Source: Pycnopodia helianthoides
Lineage: Eukaryota; Echinodermata; Asteroidea; Forcipulatida; Asteriidae
Assembly (NCBI GenBank): GCA_032158295.1
Contig: CM063258.1
Coordinates: 5,226,583-5,290,582, forward strand
Direction of reading: 5' to 3'
Length of the DNA stretch: 64,000 nt
This document shows, in pieces, positions 56,101-64,000 of this stretch; positions within the stretch are counted from its first letter, which is position 1; each line of letters opens with the position of its first letter. The notes beneath the pieces are model-generated. The model was not told the DNA's origin. It made no database searches and was given only the letters and a program-made list of their open reading frames with translations. The translations under genes were made by a program, and so were the position numbers.

Positions 56101-59100
56101 CCACATTCTTTGTCCAGCTATGAGCAAGTTCGGGTGGCTAATAAACTTGACTAGGCCGACTAGACTAACCAGAAACCATAGAGCACAGGGAGATTGACTA
56201 CATCGAACCATGCACTGGAGCATGGTCGACTTGGGTCAATTCGAGAGCTACGTAACAGTTTCTGGTCCCAATATACGGCTCTGGTCAAGTCTAGTCGCCC
56301 ACCCGAATTTGCTCTATGAAAGCGGCGTACTAACACCATCGCAAAAAACGCATTGAGCATTTTCAAAGCTTTCTTATTGGTCAATCTAAATGAGGTAGTT
56401 ATCATACACGCGTACATGCTATATTACAGGGCTTGAATTTGGGGGAAAAAAATCCACAAGACCGTCGGGCTTGTCGCTCAAAACTTTTACTGGACCAGAA
56501 TCAAAATGAGGAAAAAAAAAATTGCTACACAGCGTCACAATTATACTGTTATTATTTGAACAAGCACAAAGAGAAGATGTCTCATTTGTAATTAACCCTT
56601 TCAAGCGTTGACCGGTCGCTAGCGACCGGTTTAAATCCCTGCAGACAAATAGTTATAAAACCAAAATTAAAGATCCCACGGCCACACAGTTTTCAGAATG
56701 GGAAAGAGGACTTTTTAGGGCACTGTTGTGACCAGTTTTTTTTTTGGGGGGGGGGGTGGTGATTTGCAAAAATTGAGTGAACAATTAATGTGTCCATATA
56801 ATCAATTTATCACAAAATAAATGGTGCATGAAAGGGTTAATGGGTCAAACTTTCATACTCGAACAAGATTATTATTGGACTCAAAGTCAACATTTTAACG
56901 AACATGTAGTTTAAAAAAAAAATAAAGATGAGGTGAGGTATTATTGTTCAAAAGCACAAGGTTTGACGCTAAAAACACTGGCCTCAGGCCTGCGGTCCAG
57001 TGTTTAATTTTGAGCCCTGCGTTCATATTTTTGCGCATCCATAGACTGGACAGTGGCTCTCACTCTACGGCCTCAGCATGACTGTGAATTTGCACATTGT
57101 GACGTGGTAACTTTGATTTTAGTAACTTTGCTTTGTAGGGAACGTTGATTGTACATCACTGAATACTCAGGGCTCCCACCATGTTATATATGTGTGGTGA
57201 GAGTCAATGCTGACAAAGAGGTCTGAATCTAGGATCCAAATTTGAGGAGGCATGTCAAAATAATGACATTTCAACTTTTTTAGAAACCCCTCGAGTTATA
57301 AATTTAATATTTAAAGGAACATTACAGAATTGGTATTGTAAAATATACCTTTGATCACAGATTTACACAAAACTTACACGGTCTATTTTCTCGTGACCCA
57401 GATGCTTAAAGTGCTTACACTGCCAGCAACTGTTTTGTTAGAAAAAAACAATTCTGTAATGTTCCTTTAAAAATTTGGGAGGCTAATCAAATACTTGCAG
57501 CTGAGAAGCTGAATGGCGAAGGACGCGGTTACAACGTGTTCGACCCACAGGCATGCAAAGGCACCTTTGGCAGCCAGCCACATCGACCCATATATGACCA
57601 CGGAACACAGCCAGAGATAGAATGTGTTACATTTATTTCTGGAGGGAGGAAAACCGGAGGGCTTGGACAAAAACCCTTGTGGCATAAGGATAGAACCAGC
57701 GTACAATTCTACTCACGTATGGCCCTAGCAGGGAATCGAACCAGGGCTACAGTGGTGAGAGGCAAGCGCTTTACGCACTAGCCATCCATGCCACAAGGAG
57801 CTTTTTAGGAATAGTATCCTCAACATTTAAGAGAGAGGTTAAAAGCAGGATTCCTTCATAGCTGTAGAAAATAACAGCAACTTTTTTTTTCACAAGGCAG
57901 ACATAAAAAAGTGAGAATTCAGATAAAAATCTGAAATTTCTCAAACCCTGTAGACCATGTGAACGTTGTTTACAATAAGTGTGACCTTGTACATTCTTTG
58001 AGTACTCTGGCAGGCAAGATACTACACTGGTCCTATGGGAAAGTTGACATTTTGTGTCATAATTTCCACATAAAACCAAGAGTTATGAAAGTAAAAGCTG
58101 GACAAGTTTTGAGATGTGCCCCCTTTCATCATATCCAAAATTGATAAGAATTAGACAGTGCAATCTCCATGAAATATAAGATGTTATGCTTTCTTCCATT
58201 GAGCTGTGTACAAATCGTGCCTGCAGGAAGTCCAGGCTCTGTGGCTCTTTTGTAAACATGTGATGTCACAGGTCACATTGTCTATATAGTGTCGTTTGGG
58301 ACTGATTTCCTGCTAAATTATGCCACTCAACAAATTTGTTAGTTCAAACCATACATTAACATACATAGACCATGCACTCTACTAGGATTAATAAACATTC
58401 AAAAACTAAAAACAAACTGAAGCTAACACTAGGGGGAAAAATAAAAGTCCTTAACAAAAGGAAGTCTGGTACAACAACTCAAGTCTGTGGTGAGTACATT
58501 TTTTAAATGTGATTTTCTCAAATTAACCCAGGCAGTGCCCTGTGTAACGCCATGCAATTTTAAGCTGTCAATTACAAAGTGGTTTAAGAAACTGCAAATA
58601 TCAACTCTACAGAAACAAACGACTGCAGTCAAGGCGTACACAAATTCAAAACCGACTTCCCGAACTTCACTTTGGTCACAACTTGCAACTTTCACGAAGG
58701 TCATTTTATGGTCGGGTGGTAACCACGACAAATGCATTATAGATAGACTGGTGCCGATTGAATCGACGACGCTGATACACAGCCGATTTGAATTGGCCCA
58801 AGACACCAGTAGGGTTAATACACAAAACCCAGTCTGGTTGGGTAGACTTGGTGCCCGGACTGTTCCCAAATATAATACATTCAAAACAATGTCCTTCTGC
58901 TTTTGGTGATACAAAATAGAACGCGTGAGAATACCACTTAAAGATCTGTAACAAAATGTTGGGCTCACTCTTGCAGAACAGACCTTATGCAATGACGACA
59001 TCACACCGCCATCTTAGAGGTAGACTGATGACGAAACAATGGAAGCGCACAGAGTTGTATGCGCGGCGTACAGAGTGGGTCAAGGAGAAACCTCCCTTTG

Positions 59101-62100
59101 ACCCTCTTCGCGAGGGTCGGCGCCCTACGCAAACGACGTCACGTGCATAAGGTCTATTATTTGGGAAACGAATTTCACGAACGCTCAAGGAGACTTTCCG
59201 TGAAATGTCCGTCTCCGCTGGGTTTGTACACTCGACACACATATCTCGAGTTGGCTGTACCAGACGTTATTCACATGGATCTACACAAAACGACTGAAGA
59301 AGGTAGGAGTGGAAACTTACTACGCGTGTCAACTCTTCACAGTTAGGCTGATAAAGGCCATGTGTATTGGAGAGCAAATTAAGCAAAAGAGAGATCAGAA
59401 GGACTTTGGGTTGAGGGAAAGGAAAAAGAGCTCATGGAGAAGAAATTTACGCTAAAATGTTTCAAACAAACCTCTCACTATTTGATTTGTTTTAAAGGGA
59501 GGGTATACCTTTGGTAATTACTCAAAATAAATTAATGAACATGAAAACTTACTTGGTAAGAAGCACTGCAGCTGTTCATAGTGTATAACATTTTGAGAAA
59601 CAATTCCCTTTAAAGGAATGTGGTTTAAGAGAGAGGGATTCAAAAACATTTCAATCTGAGAAATGTTTCTGCATGAAACGTTTCTCAGATTGTGTATTCC
59701 AATTACGGATAATTTTTCCTGAATGGACAGAACCACTCCAGATTTTCGGCGATATCTCAAAACACTACCCTCTTTCGAATTGAAATTTTCAGAGTTATAC
59801 TTTGCCTTTAAGGCTTATTCCTATCCCCTAGTTTTGTCAACAAAAAAAGTCCTTATTATTTGGTATTTGCCCTTAGACTGGTGTTTATTTTAAGCATTGT
59901 ATACTCAGCAAAGTCACACACCTAAACTGTCAACTTATGACAAATTCAATTTTTGGGTGAGCAAAGACAAAATTTACTAGAGCGGGATTTGAACCTGCAA
60001 CGTCCAAATTAACCTTGGAGCCAGGGACCACACCCAAGTTTATGATACAATCTGGGAAGCGGCTGCAGAGGGATCACCTTAAGGCGATGTGACTTTTTTA
60101 TTTCAAATATGAAGTAATAAACTACAAGGGAAAGTGACTGGGGTAATTTAATTAATTTTTTGGGGTGACGAAAGAAAAATTGACTTGGACAAATAAAACT
60201 TGACGGACATCCTTTAAAAAACCACCAGGTTAATGAAAGCTTAATGGTTAGGTGCTTCGTGCCCCCTCTTGCGTGTTTACTTTAGTTCAGAAAATAAACT
60301 AAGAACCGAGTTTGGTGCAGTTGTTTTTCTCCGTCAATAATATTTTAGACTAATCCAGACAAATAATTGTTCAGACTTTTTGCTAATTACTTATGCAGTG
60401 CCAAACCTTTTAATGTGTTAGGATTAAAGTTATGAAATACTTCTTCAAGTTCAAATCCCTGGAGCATCCTGGCCAGGCGGTCTAGTGTACCGTATTCAAG
60501 TTCTGCCGTTCACAGAGTTTGGGTTCTAATCCCTGCCTGGCTCACCAAGATGCTTGTGTCTTTGAGCCAGACACTTTACCATAAACGCTTTGTCCTTCAG
60601 ATGGGACGTAAAGCTGTAGGTCCTGTGTACTAGGATAGGTGGTGCAACACTTATCATGGTAGAGTAGGGGGTCAACCCCGGTGATTCTGGTTCACTGAAA
60701 GCACCCTTGTCTACAGGTATCCTCAGGTTTCCGAGTTACAGTGATCGAGTTCGCTTTTGAGGCATCCCTGGTTTCATCACCATAAATTAACAGCAATAAT
60801 AACTATCAAAGTATATTGAACCAGGAACTAACGGCAGATTACAAAATCGGACAATTTCCGAGAAAATCTATCTTCACTGCAGTCAGAGATGCAAGCTGAA
60901 GCAACGTGAGATTCACACATGCCCAAGTAGGCCATGCAGTATTGAGGTTTTAGGCAGTGCAAATATTACAACAAATGTAACACAATTTTGATTTCTCTTC
61001 TCGGAAAAAAACAAAATAATAATAATAAGACGGCAACTTTAATTTGACTTACAAGTTTGGTTGCTTCTGGACTTTTAGTCTTGCGGAGTTTTCCCTTCGC
61101 TGCGTCCAGATCCAGACGCTTGTTCTCTAAGATCTTTCGCTCTTTCTGAAACGGGATAGAGGAAGAACAATATTTTCAACCGAGGCCTTCAAAGAGGGAA
61201 ATAAAGTACACAGTCAACCCCCCTACTGTCTGACCATTTAATATCACCTACATGTACTGTGATTTTGATTGATAGATAAACTATGCCAGCCTGCAATATG
61301 ATATCATGTAGTAAATGCATCTAGACAGTCAACCCTCCTACTGTCTGACCATTCAATATCACCCACTGTGGTTTTGAATGATAGATAAACTATGCCAGCC
61401 TGCAATATGATACCATGTAATGAATGCATCTACACAGTACACAGTTAACCCTCCTACTGTCTGACCATTCAGTATCATCCACTGTGGTTTTGAATGGTAG
61501 CTAGACTACACCAGCCTTCAATATGATAGCATGTGGTGAGTGCATCTACACAGTACACAGTCAACCCTCCTACTGTCTGACCATTCAGTATCACCCACTG
61601 TGGTTTTGAATGATAGATAAAACTATGCCAGCCTTCAGTATAATATCAAGCAGTTTGTGATACAGTCATTGACTTCACCTGCCCGCTACAATATTGCGAT
61701 ATGGTATTTGGGTGAAACTTAGTAACCAATCGAACACCGGACTCAAGCTCACCGGACTCAAGCTCACCGGACTCAAGCTCCGTTGTTTCTGAACAGCAGA
61801 GTGTGGGCTCGAGTCAAGGGGTCTTGACACTTCAAGTTTTTAAGACGCCATTATTGCTTCAAATGGAAGTAAAGCTGTAGGTCATGTGTGTTGTGTAATG
61901 CATGTAAAGAACCCACTTTTTGTAAAAAAAAGAGAAGGGGTTTTCCCTGGCGTTTCTGGCATGTTAGGCAGCAAGTTTCTATATAAATGGGTCTCATGAT
62001 TCAAAAACTCAGCATAACTGACTTTAAAAAAAGAGGAAGTTTAAGACGCCCATTGAAGCGCCATACAAGAACTAACTGATTGTTACATTATACCAAGTTT

Positions 62101-63150
62101 TGTGACCGCTTATTCAAGTTTGCCGATTTTAAAAATTGACAGCTACAGACACAAGGAAGGGAGGCAGGGAGGAGGGGAGAGGGTAGAGAGTCTAGGAAGG
62201 GAGGAGGGGAGAGGGTAGAGAGTCTAGGAAGGGAGGAGGGGAGAGGGTAGGGAGTCTAGGAAGGGAGGAGGGGAGAGGGTAGAGAGTCTAGGAAGGGAGG
62301 GGGGAGAGGGTAGGGAGTCTAGGAAGGGAGGAGGGGAGAGGGTAGGGAGTCTAGGAAGGGAGGAGGGGAGAGGGTAGGGAGTCTAGGAAGGGAGGAGGGG
62401 AAGAGGGTAGAGAGTCTAGGAAGGGAGGAGGGGAGAGGGTAGAGAGTCTAGGAAGGGAGGAGGGGAGAGGGTAGGGAGTCTAGGAAGGGAGGAGGGGAGA
62501 GGGTAGGGAGTCTAGGAAGGGAGGAGGGGAGAGGGTAGGGAGTCTAGAAAGGGAGGAGGGGAGAGGGTAGAGAGTCTAGGAAGGGAGGAGGGGGGGAGAG
62601 GGTAGAGAGTCTAGGAAGGGAGGAGGGGGGGGAGAGGGTAGAGAGTCTAGGAAGGGAGGAGGGGAAGAGGGTAGAGAGTCTAGGAAGGGAGGAGGGGGAG
62701 AGGGTAGAGAGTCTAGGAAGGGAGAGAGGGGGGGAGAGGGTAGAGAGTCTAGGAAGGGAGGAGGGGAAGAGGGTAGAGAGTCTAGGAAGGGAGGAGGGGG
62801 GGAGAGGGTAGAGAGTCTAGGAAGGGAGGAGGGGGGAGAGGGTAGAGAGTCTAGGAAGGGAGGAGGGGAGAGGGTAGGGAGTCTAGGAAGGGAGGATGGG
62901 AGAGGGTAGGGAGTCTAGGAAAGAAGTAGGGGGAGGCAGAAAGAGAGATAGAGAGGTGGGGGAAAAAAACCCAAGATAGACAAACTTTAGCAACGGCAAG
63001 ATTCAAGGACGCTTACAGTGATTGTTTTCATATCATTGTCTAGGAAATTATGCAGCGGATTATTGAAGCTGGTGATGGCCGTCTGCAGGAATTCCTTCTC
63101 AAATTGGCCCAGCTTCTTCTGGGTGGTGCCCACAAGAACCAGGGCTGCAC
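47053..63150 (-). CDS. SH3GLB1: Endophilin-B (SH3GLB1/2 type), 3' part; 5' exons beyond the right edge
   Basis: Six exons join in phase: 63150-63017, 61145-61053, 53750-53661, 53009-52909, 49382-49181 and 47160-47053, giving 240 residues to the stop. Endophilin-B has an N-terminal BAR domain that bends membranes and a C-terminal SH3 domain binding proline-rich partners; in vertebrates it acts in autophagy, apoptosis and mitochondrial shape. Seen: BAR helices (ALVLVGTTQKKLGQFEKEF; ERKILENKRLDLDAAKGKL; ELRVTQSEFDRQYEITKLLL; YFVEAQQAYYEQCQKAM), a Pro/Ser/Gly linker, then the SH3: ARVLYDYDAADQSELSCLAD (ALYDY motif), DKDWMMAERG and GRVPLTYLELVS. Whether it is the SH3GLB1 or SH3GLB2 orthologue is not decidable; one ancestral gene is likely. 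Introns are repeat-rich, the largest being 53,751-61,052. Confidence 0.97.
47285..47668. mobile_element. Two adjacent partial GGGCCC foldback MITEs
   Basis: 47,285-47,466 and about 47,505-47,668 each carry ATGGTAGTTTGGCTGGTAAC-type inner text and end in CATGAAATTGGGCCC or CTATGAAATTGGGCCC. Probably a tandem or nested pair within the last endophilin-B intron. Confidence 0.75.
48443..48626. mobile_element. Foldback MITE, ACTAATACACCGATCCAGT family
   Basis: Arms ACTAATACACCGATCCAGT and ACTGGATCGGTGTATTAGT; 184 bases; GC-rich middle. Confidence 0.88.
49181..49382 (-). CDS. SH3GLB1: Endophilin-B exon: linker and first half of SH3
   Basis: The acceptor is ATAATGCAG before 49382; a second AG 11 bases later (TTCCAG) would break phase. 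Linker NIPGSVGNIRPYIQPVAG then RRKARVLYDYDAADQSELS. Donor GTACGC. Confidence 0.94.
51385..51459 (+). repeat. tRNA-like SINE head, copy 2
   Basis: GGATGGCTCAGTTGGTTGAG and GGTTCAAATCCCG with TTGTTCACC tail; same family as 43,612. Confidence 0.65.
51991..52249. mobile_element. Foldback MITE, CAATGCGCCGTATTTTTGAC family
   Basis: Arms of about 110 bases: GACCGCGTGAGGGCGCTCT facing AGAGCGCCCTCACGCGGTC, and CACTTCCGGGGGTATAACTT facing its complement. Confidence 0.88.
52909..53009 (-). CDS. SH3GLB1: Endophilin-B exon: end of BAR domain
   Basis: Acceptor CTTCAAAG, donor GTAAGT. SNHLSRLQYFVEAQQAYYEQ then CQKAMAELQTQMA. Confidence 0.96.
53661..53750 (-). CDS. SH3GLB1: Endophilin-B exon: BAR helix 3
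   Basis: 30 codons, acceptor AATTCCAG, donor GTGAGT. AEAELRVTQSEFDRQYEITK is near-identical to the vertebrate sequence type. Confidence 0.97.
54002..54076 (-). repeat. tRNA-like SINE head, copy 3
   Basis: Minus strand: TAGATAGCCCAGTTGGTAGA and GGTTCAAATCCCGCTCTGG; flanks as in copy 1. Confidence 0.7.
54293..54593. mobile_element. piggyBac-like MITE (TTAA-flanked), copy 2
   Basis: Ends TTAACACGTTGACTGCC and GGCAGTCAACGTGTTAA. Contains two GAGTATA(T/C)TCGTAG palindromes about 45 bases apart. Confidence 0.88.
54594..56591. other. Endophilin-B intron, no gene seen
   Basis: One plus-strand frame from ATG at 55,257 (MAANVVDFVTQFFLVQQECL, 115 residues) follows a GCCATATTGC phrase that looks promoter-like, but no splice partner or family is seen. 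At 56.14-56.31 kb, TAGACTTGACC-type words are mirrored (GCTAATAAACTTGACTAG and CTGGTCAAGTCTAG), probably another foldback. Confidence 0.4.
56592..56840. mobile_element. TTAA-flanked MITE, TTAACCCTTTCA family
   Basis: Ends TTAACCCTTTCAAGCG and GCATGAAAGGGTTAA with TTAA at both borders. A CCGGTCGCTAGCGACCGG palindrome lies just inside the left end. Confidence 0.8.
57311..57470. mobile_element. MITE, TTAAAGGAACATTACAGAAT family, short copy
   Basis: 160-base internal-deletion relative of the 368-base element at 17,509. Confidence 0.85.
57722..57790 (-). repeat. tRNA-like SINE head
   Basis: Minus strand: GATGGCTAGTGCGTAAAGCG and GGTTCGATTCCCTGC; the anticodon arm does not fold. Confidence 0.5.
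57951..58284. mobile_element. Foldback MITE, TAGACCATGT family, second copy
   Basis: Same ends and inner phrases as 28,401-28,737, about the same length. Confidence 0.85.
58429..59004 (-). other. Long open frame (191 codons) of unknown status
   Basis: The longest uninterrupted frame in the window, inside an endophilin-B intron. An overlapping 140-codon frame lies on the plus strand (58,487-58,909). Neither shows a known motif, and neither is flanked by convincing splice sites. Its right end overlaps the foldback element at 58,980. Likely chance or repeat-derived. Confidence 0.2.
58980..59155. mobile_element. Foldback MITE, AGACCTTATGCA family
   Basis: Ends AGACCTTATGCA and TGCATAAGGTCT; inner CGCCCTACGC and GCGCGGCGTA mirrored with GGGTCAAGGAGAAACC facing GGTTTCTCC-like text. 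Confidence 0.8.
59490..60460. other. Endophilin-B intron, repeat remnants
   Basis: A palindromic AGAAATGTTTCTGCATGAAA and CGTTTCTCAGATTG-centred element (59,495-59,815, ends TTTAAAGG and CCTTTAA) and a partial minus-strand tRNA-like head at 59,975-60,020. Confidence 0.5.
60470..60790 (+). mobile_element. tRNA-derived SINE
   Basis: CCAGGCGGTCTAGTGTACCG as A-box-like head, GGGTTCTAATCCC as B box, then TTACCATAAACGCTTTGTCC and AAAGCTGTAGGTC body shared with 45.93 and 61.86 kb. Confidence 0.65.
61053..61145 (-). CDS. SH3GLB1: Endophilin-B exon: BAR helix, basic
   Basis: 31 codons, acceptor CGTTTCAG, donor GTAAGT. KERKILENKRLDLDAAKGKL is the conserved KxLxNKRLDLDA block. Confidence 0.96.
61208..61665 (+). 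repeat. Tandem repeat, four 116 bp units
   Basis: CTACTGTCTGACCATT units begin near 61,217, 61,333, 61,449 and 61,565, evenly spaced at 116. Same unit as in ATF6 intron 8. Confidence 0.9.
61735..62060. repeat. Short triplication and SINE fragment
   Basis: CACCGGACTCAAGCT is repeated three times at about 61,735-61,780, followed by SINE text with AAAGCTGTAGGTCATGTGTG. Confidence 0.55.
62150..62930. repeat. Polypurine minisatellite, 23 copies of ~33 bp
   Basis: Unit GGAAGGGAGGAGGGGAGAGG followed by GTAGAGAGTCTA (or GTAGGGAGTCTA). Purines almost throughout except the TCT. Unit variants AGAG and GGGAG alternate in blocks. It ends about 80 bases from an endophilin-B exon. Confidence 0.97.
63017..63150 (-). 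CDS. SH3GLB1: Endophilin-B exon: BAR domain segment
   Basis: Acceptor TTCCTGCAG, donor GTAAGC. Encodes ALVLVGTTQKKLGQFEKEFL through HNFLDNDMKTIT. Its first two bases complete a codon from an exon outside the window. Confidence 0.95.
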
Positions 63151-63196
63151 CTGCAGGAATTAAAGAAAGAAAAAAAAGGGTTAAACAGCGCTTGAC

Positions 63197-63478
63197 TTAA
63201 CACGTTGACTGCCGCCTACGAGTATATTCGTACTTACAGGTGTAACGGAGTATACTCATTGAGAATGAAAGGGCTTTGTGTTGTTATTTAAATACACTGG
63301 CATCACTGAGCAAGCAAAACACATACCCTTCTGGCAGTGGTGAGGACATGGCATCCTAAGAATGTGTGTGTTCAATTTTTGGAAGGGTATAGTACCTATT
63401 TGGTATGCGCGCATGCGCACCGCGTTTGGCAAATGGGAACGCCCTAGGAATATATATGACCGGCAGTCAACGTGTTAA
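63197..63478. mobile_element. piggyBac-like MITE (TTAA-flanked), copy 3
   Basis: Ends TTAACACGTTGACTGCC and GGCAGTCAACGTGTTAA. Only about 45 bases upstream of the endophilin-B exon at 63,150. Confidence 0.88.
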
Positions 63479-63797
63479 GGAAGATCATAGATTGAAGCAA
63501 CAGCTGCCGCCGCCAATTTGGGCACAGCCTAAGATAAAAAATAAAGGAAAAACACATCGCTATTTCTGAAAGAGTCAATTAATTCCCATACTCTAATTTT
63601 TTATGAAACATATTGCACAAACAACCTGTGAAACTGTTGGGGTTTTTGTGCACTCGTGTTCATACCACAGCTACTTCGGTCGAGGCGATCAAAATGAGCA
63701 ATGCTCATGCGGGGTCTTCACGTGCTACTTCCTCGATTTGGTATTCACTTGGTCTTCAGATGAAAGATATTGACAAAATAGGGAGACCGCCAACATA

Positions 63798-63871
63798 GGG
63801 CTAGATAGCTCAGTTGGTAGAGCGCCGGTACGTTAATCCGGAGGTCGTTGGTTCAAATCCCGCTCTAGTCA
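63798..63871 (+). repeat. tRNA-like SINE head, copy 4
   Basis: The best folding copy: 7-base acceptor pairing with one G-T, D arm GCTC/GAGC, T arm GGTTCAAATCC. The anticodon stem has a T-T mismatch and the loop has C where U33 is required. Flanks CCAACATAGGG and TTTGTTCAACCCCAAACC match other copies, so it is an element head. Confidence 0.7.
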
Positions 63872-64000
63872 TTTGTTCTTTGTTCAACCCCAAACCATTT
63901 GAAATTTAATACACAGTCAGTTTCCCTTGTGGTTCATTACTTGACATTTGAAATATATTTCTCTGGAGAACAGACACAATCGGTGACTCCTTGGTAGCAG

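Noticed and set aside
63798..63871. Functional tRNA gene
   Set aside because: U33 is missing, the anticodon stem has a mismatch, and flanks are shared with other dispersed copies.

Overview
The window is eukaryotic, intron-rich and packed with repeats. Every confident gene is a spliced animal gene with GT-AG introns, and most of the remaining sequence is short foldback elements, tRNA-derived SINEs, LINE tails and minisatellites. Gene content (ATF6, endophilin-B, valyl-tRNA synthetase and a stand-alone P2X7-type zinc domain) together with the foldback families suggests a marine invertebrate deuterostome. An echinoderm such as a sea star is my best guess, but this is inference; no single base pattern proves it.

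Layout. (1) 1-3,010, minus strand: four 5'-proximal exons of a valyl-tRNA synthetase that runs off the left edge. (2) 3,011-7,090: intergenic, with a broken THAP-domain relic on the plus strand and several foldback elements. (3) 7,091-9,408, minus strand: a three-exon gene for a small acidic protein with a P2X7-type intracellular zinc domain; it carries an apparent one-base frame disruption. (4) 9,717-13,878: a large structured locus. A single inverted arm, an interior with a partial PHD finger, then a 2.6 kb array of eleven repeat units alternating between two spacer types. (5) 15,149-34,008, plus strand: a complete 14-exon ATF6 gene, 662 residues, with bZIP, transmembrane segment and both regulated-proteolysis signals intact. 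(6) 34,009-47,052: a convergent intergenic region with only repeats. (7) 47,053-63,150, minus strand: six 3' exons of endophilin-B (end of the BAR domain, linker, SH3), with the 5' part beyond the right edge.

The coding genes are housekeeping or stress genes and do not form a pathway-specific cluster. ATF6 is the ER-stress sensor, endophilin-B shapes membranes, and VARS charges tRNA-Val. The unusual material is the inverted and tandem array locus next to the P2X7-domain gene, and the dense set of non-autonomous elements. These include a TTAA-flanked piggyBac-like family, hairpin families with GGGCCC ends, a ~112-116 bp unit tandemly amplified in introns of two different genes, and a 33 bp polypurine minisatellite beside an endophilin exon.

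All exon borders were worked out by hand from frame, splice signals and family conservation. Phases are consistent across every join reported.
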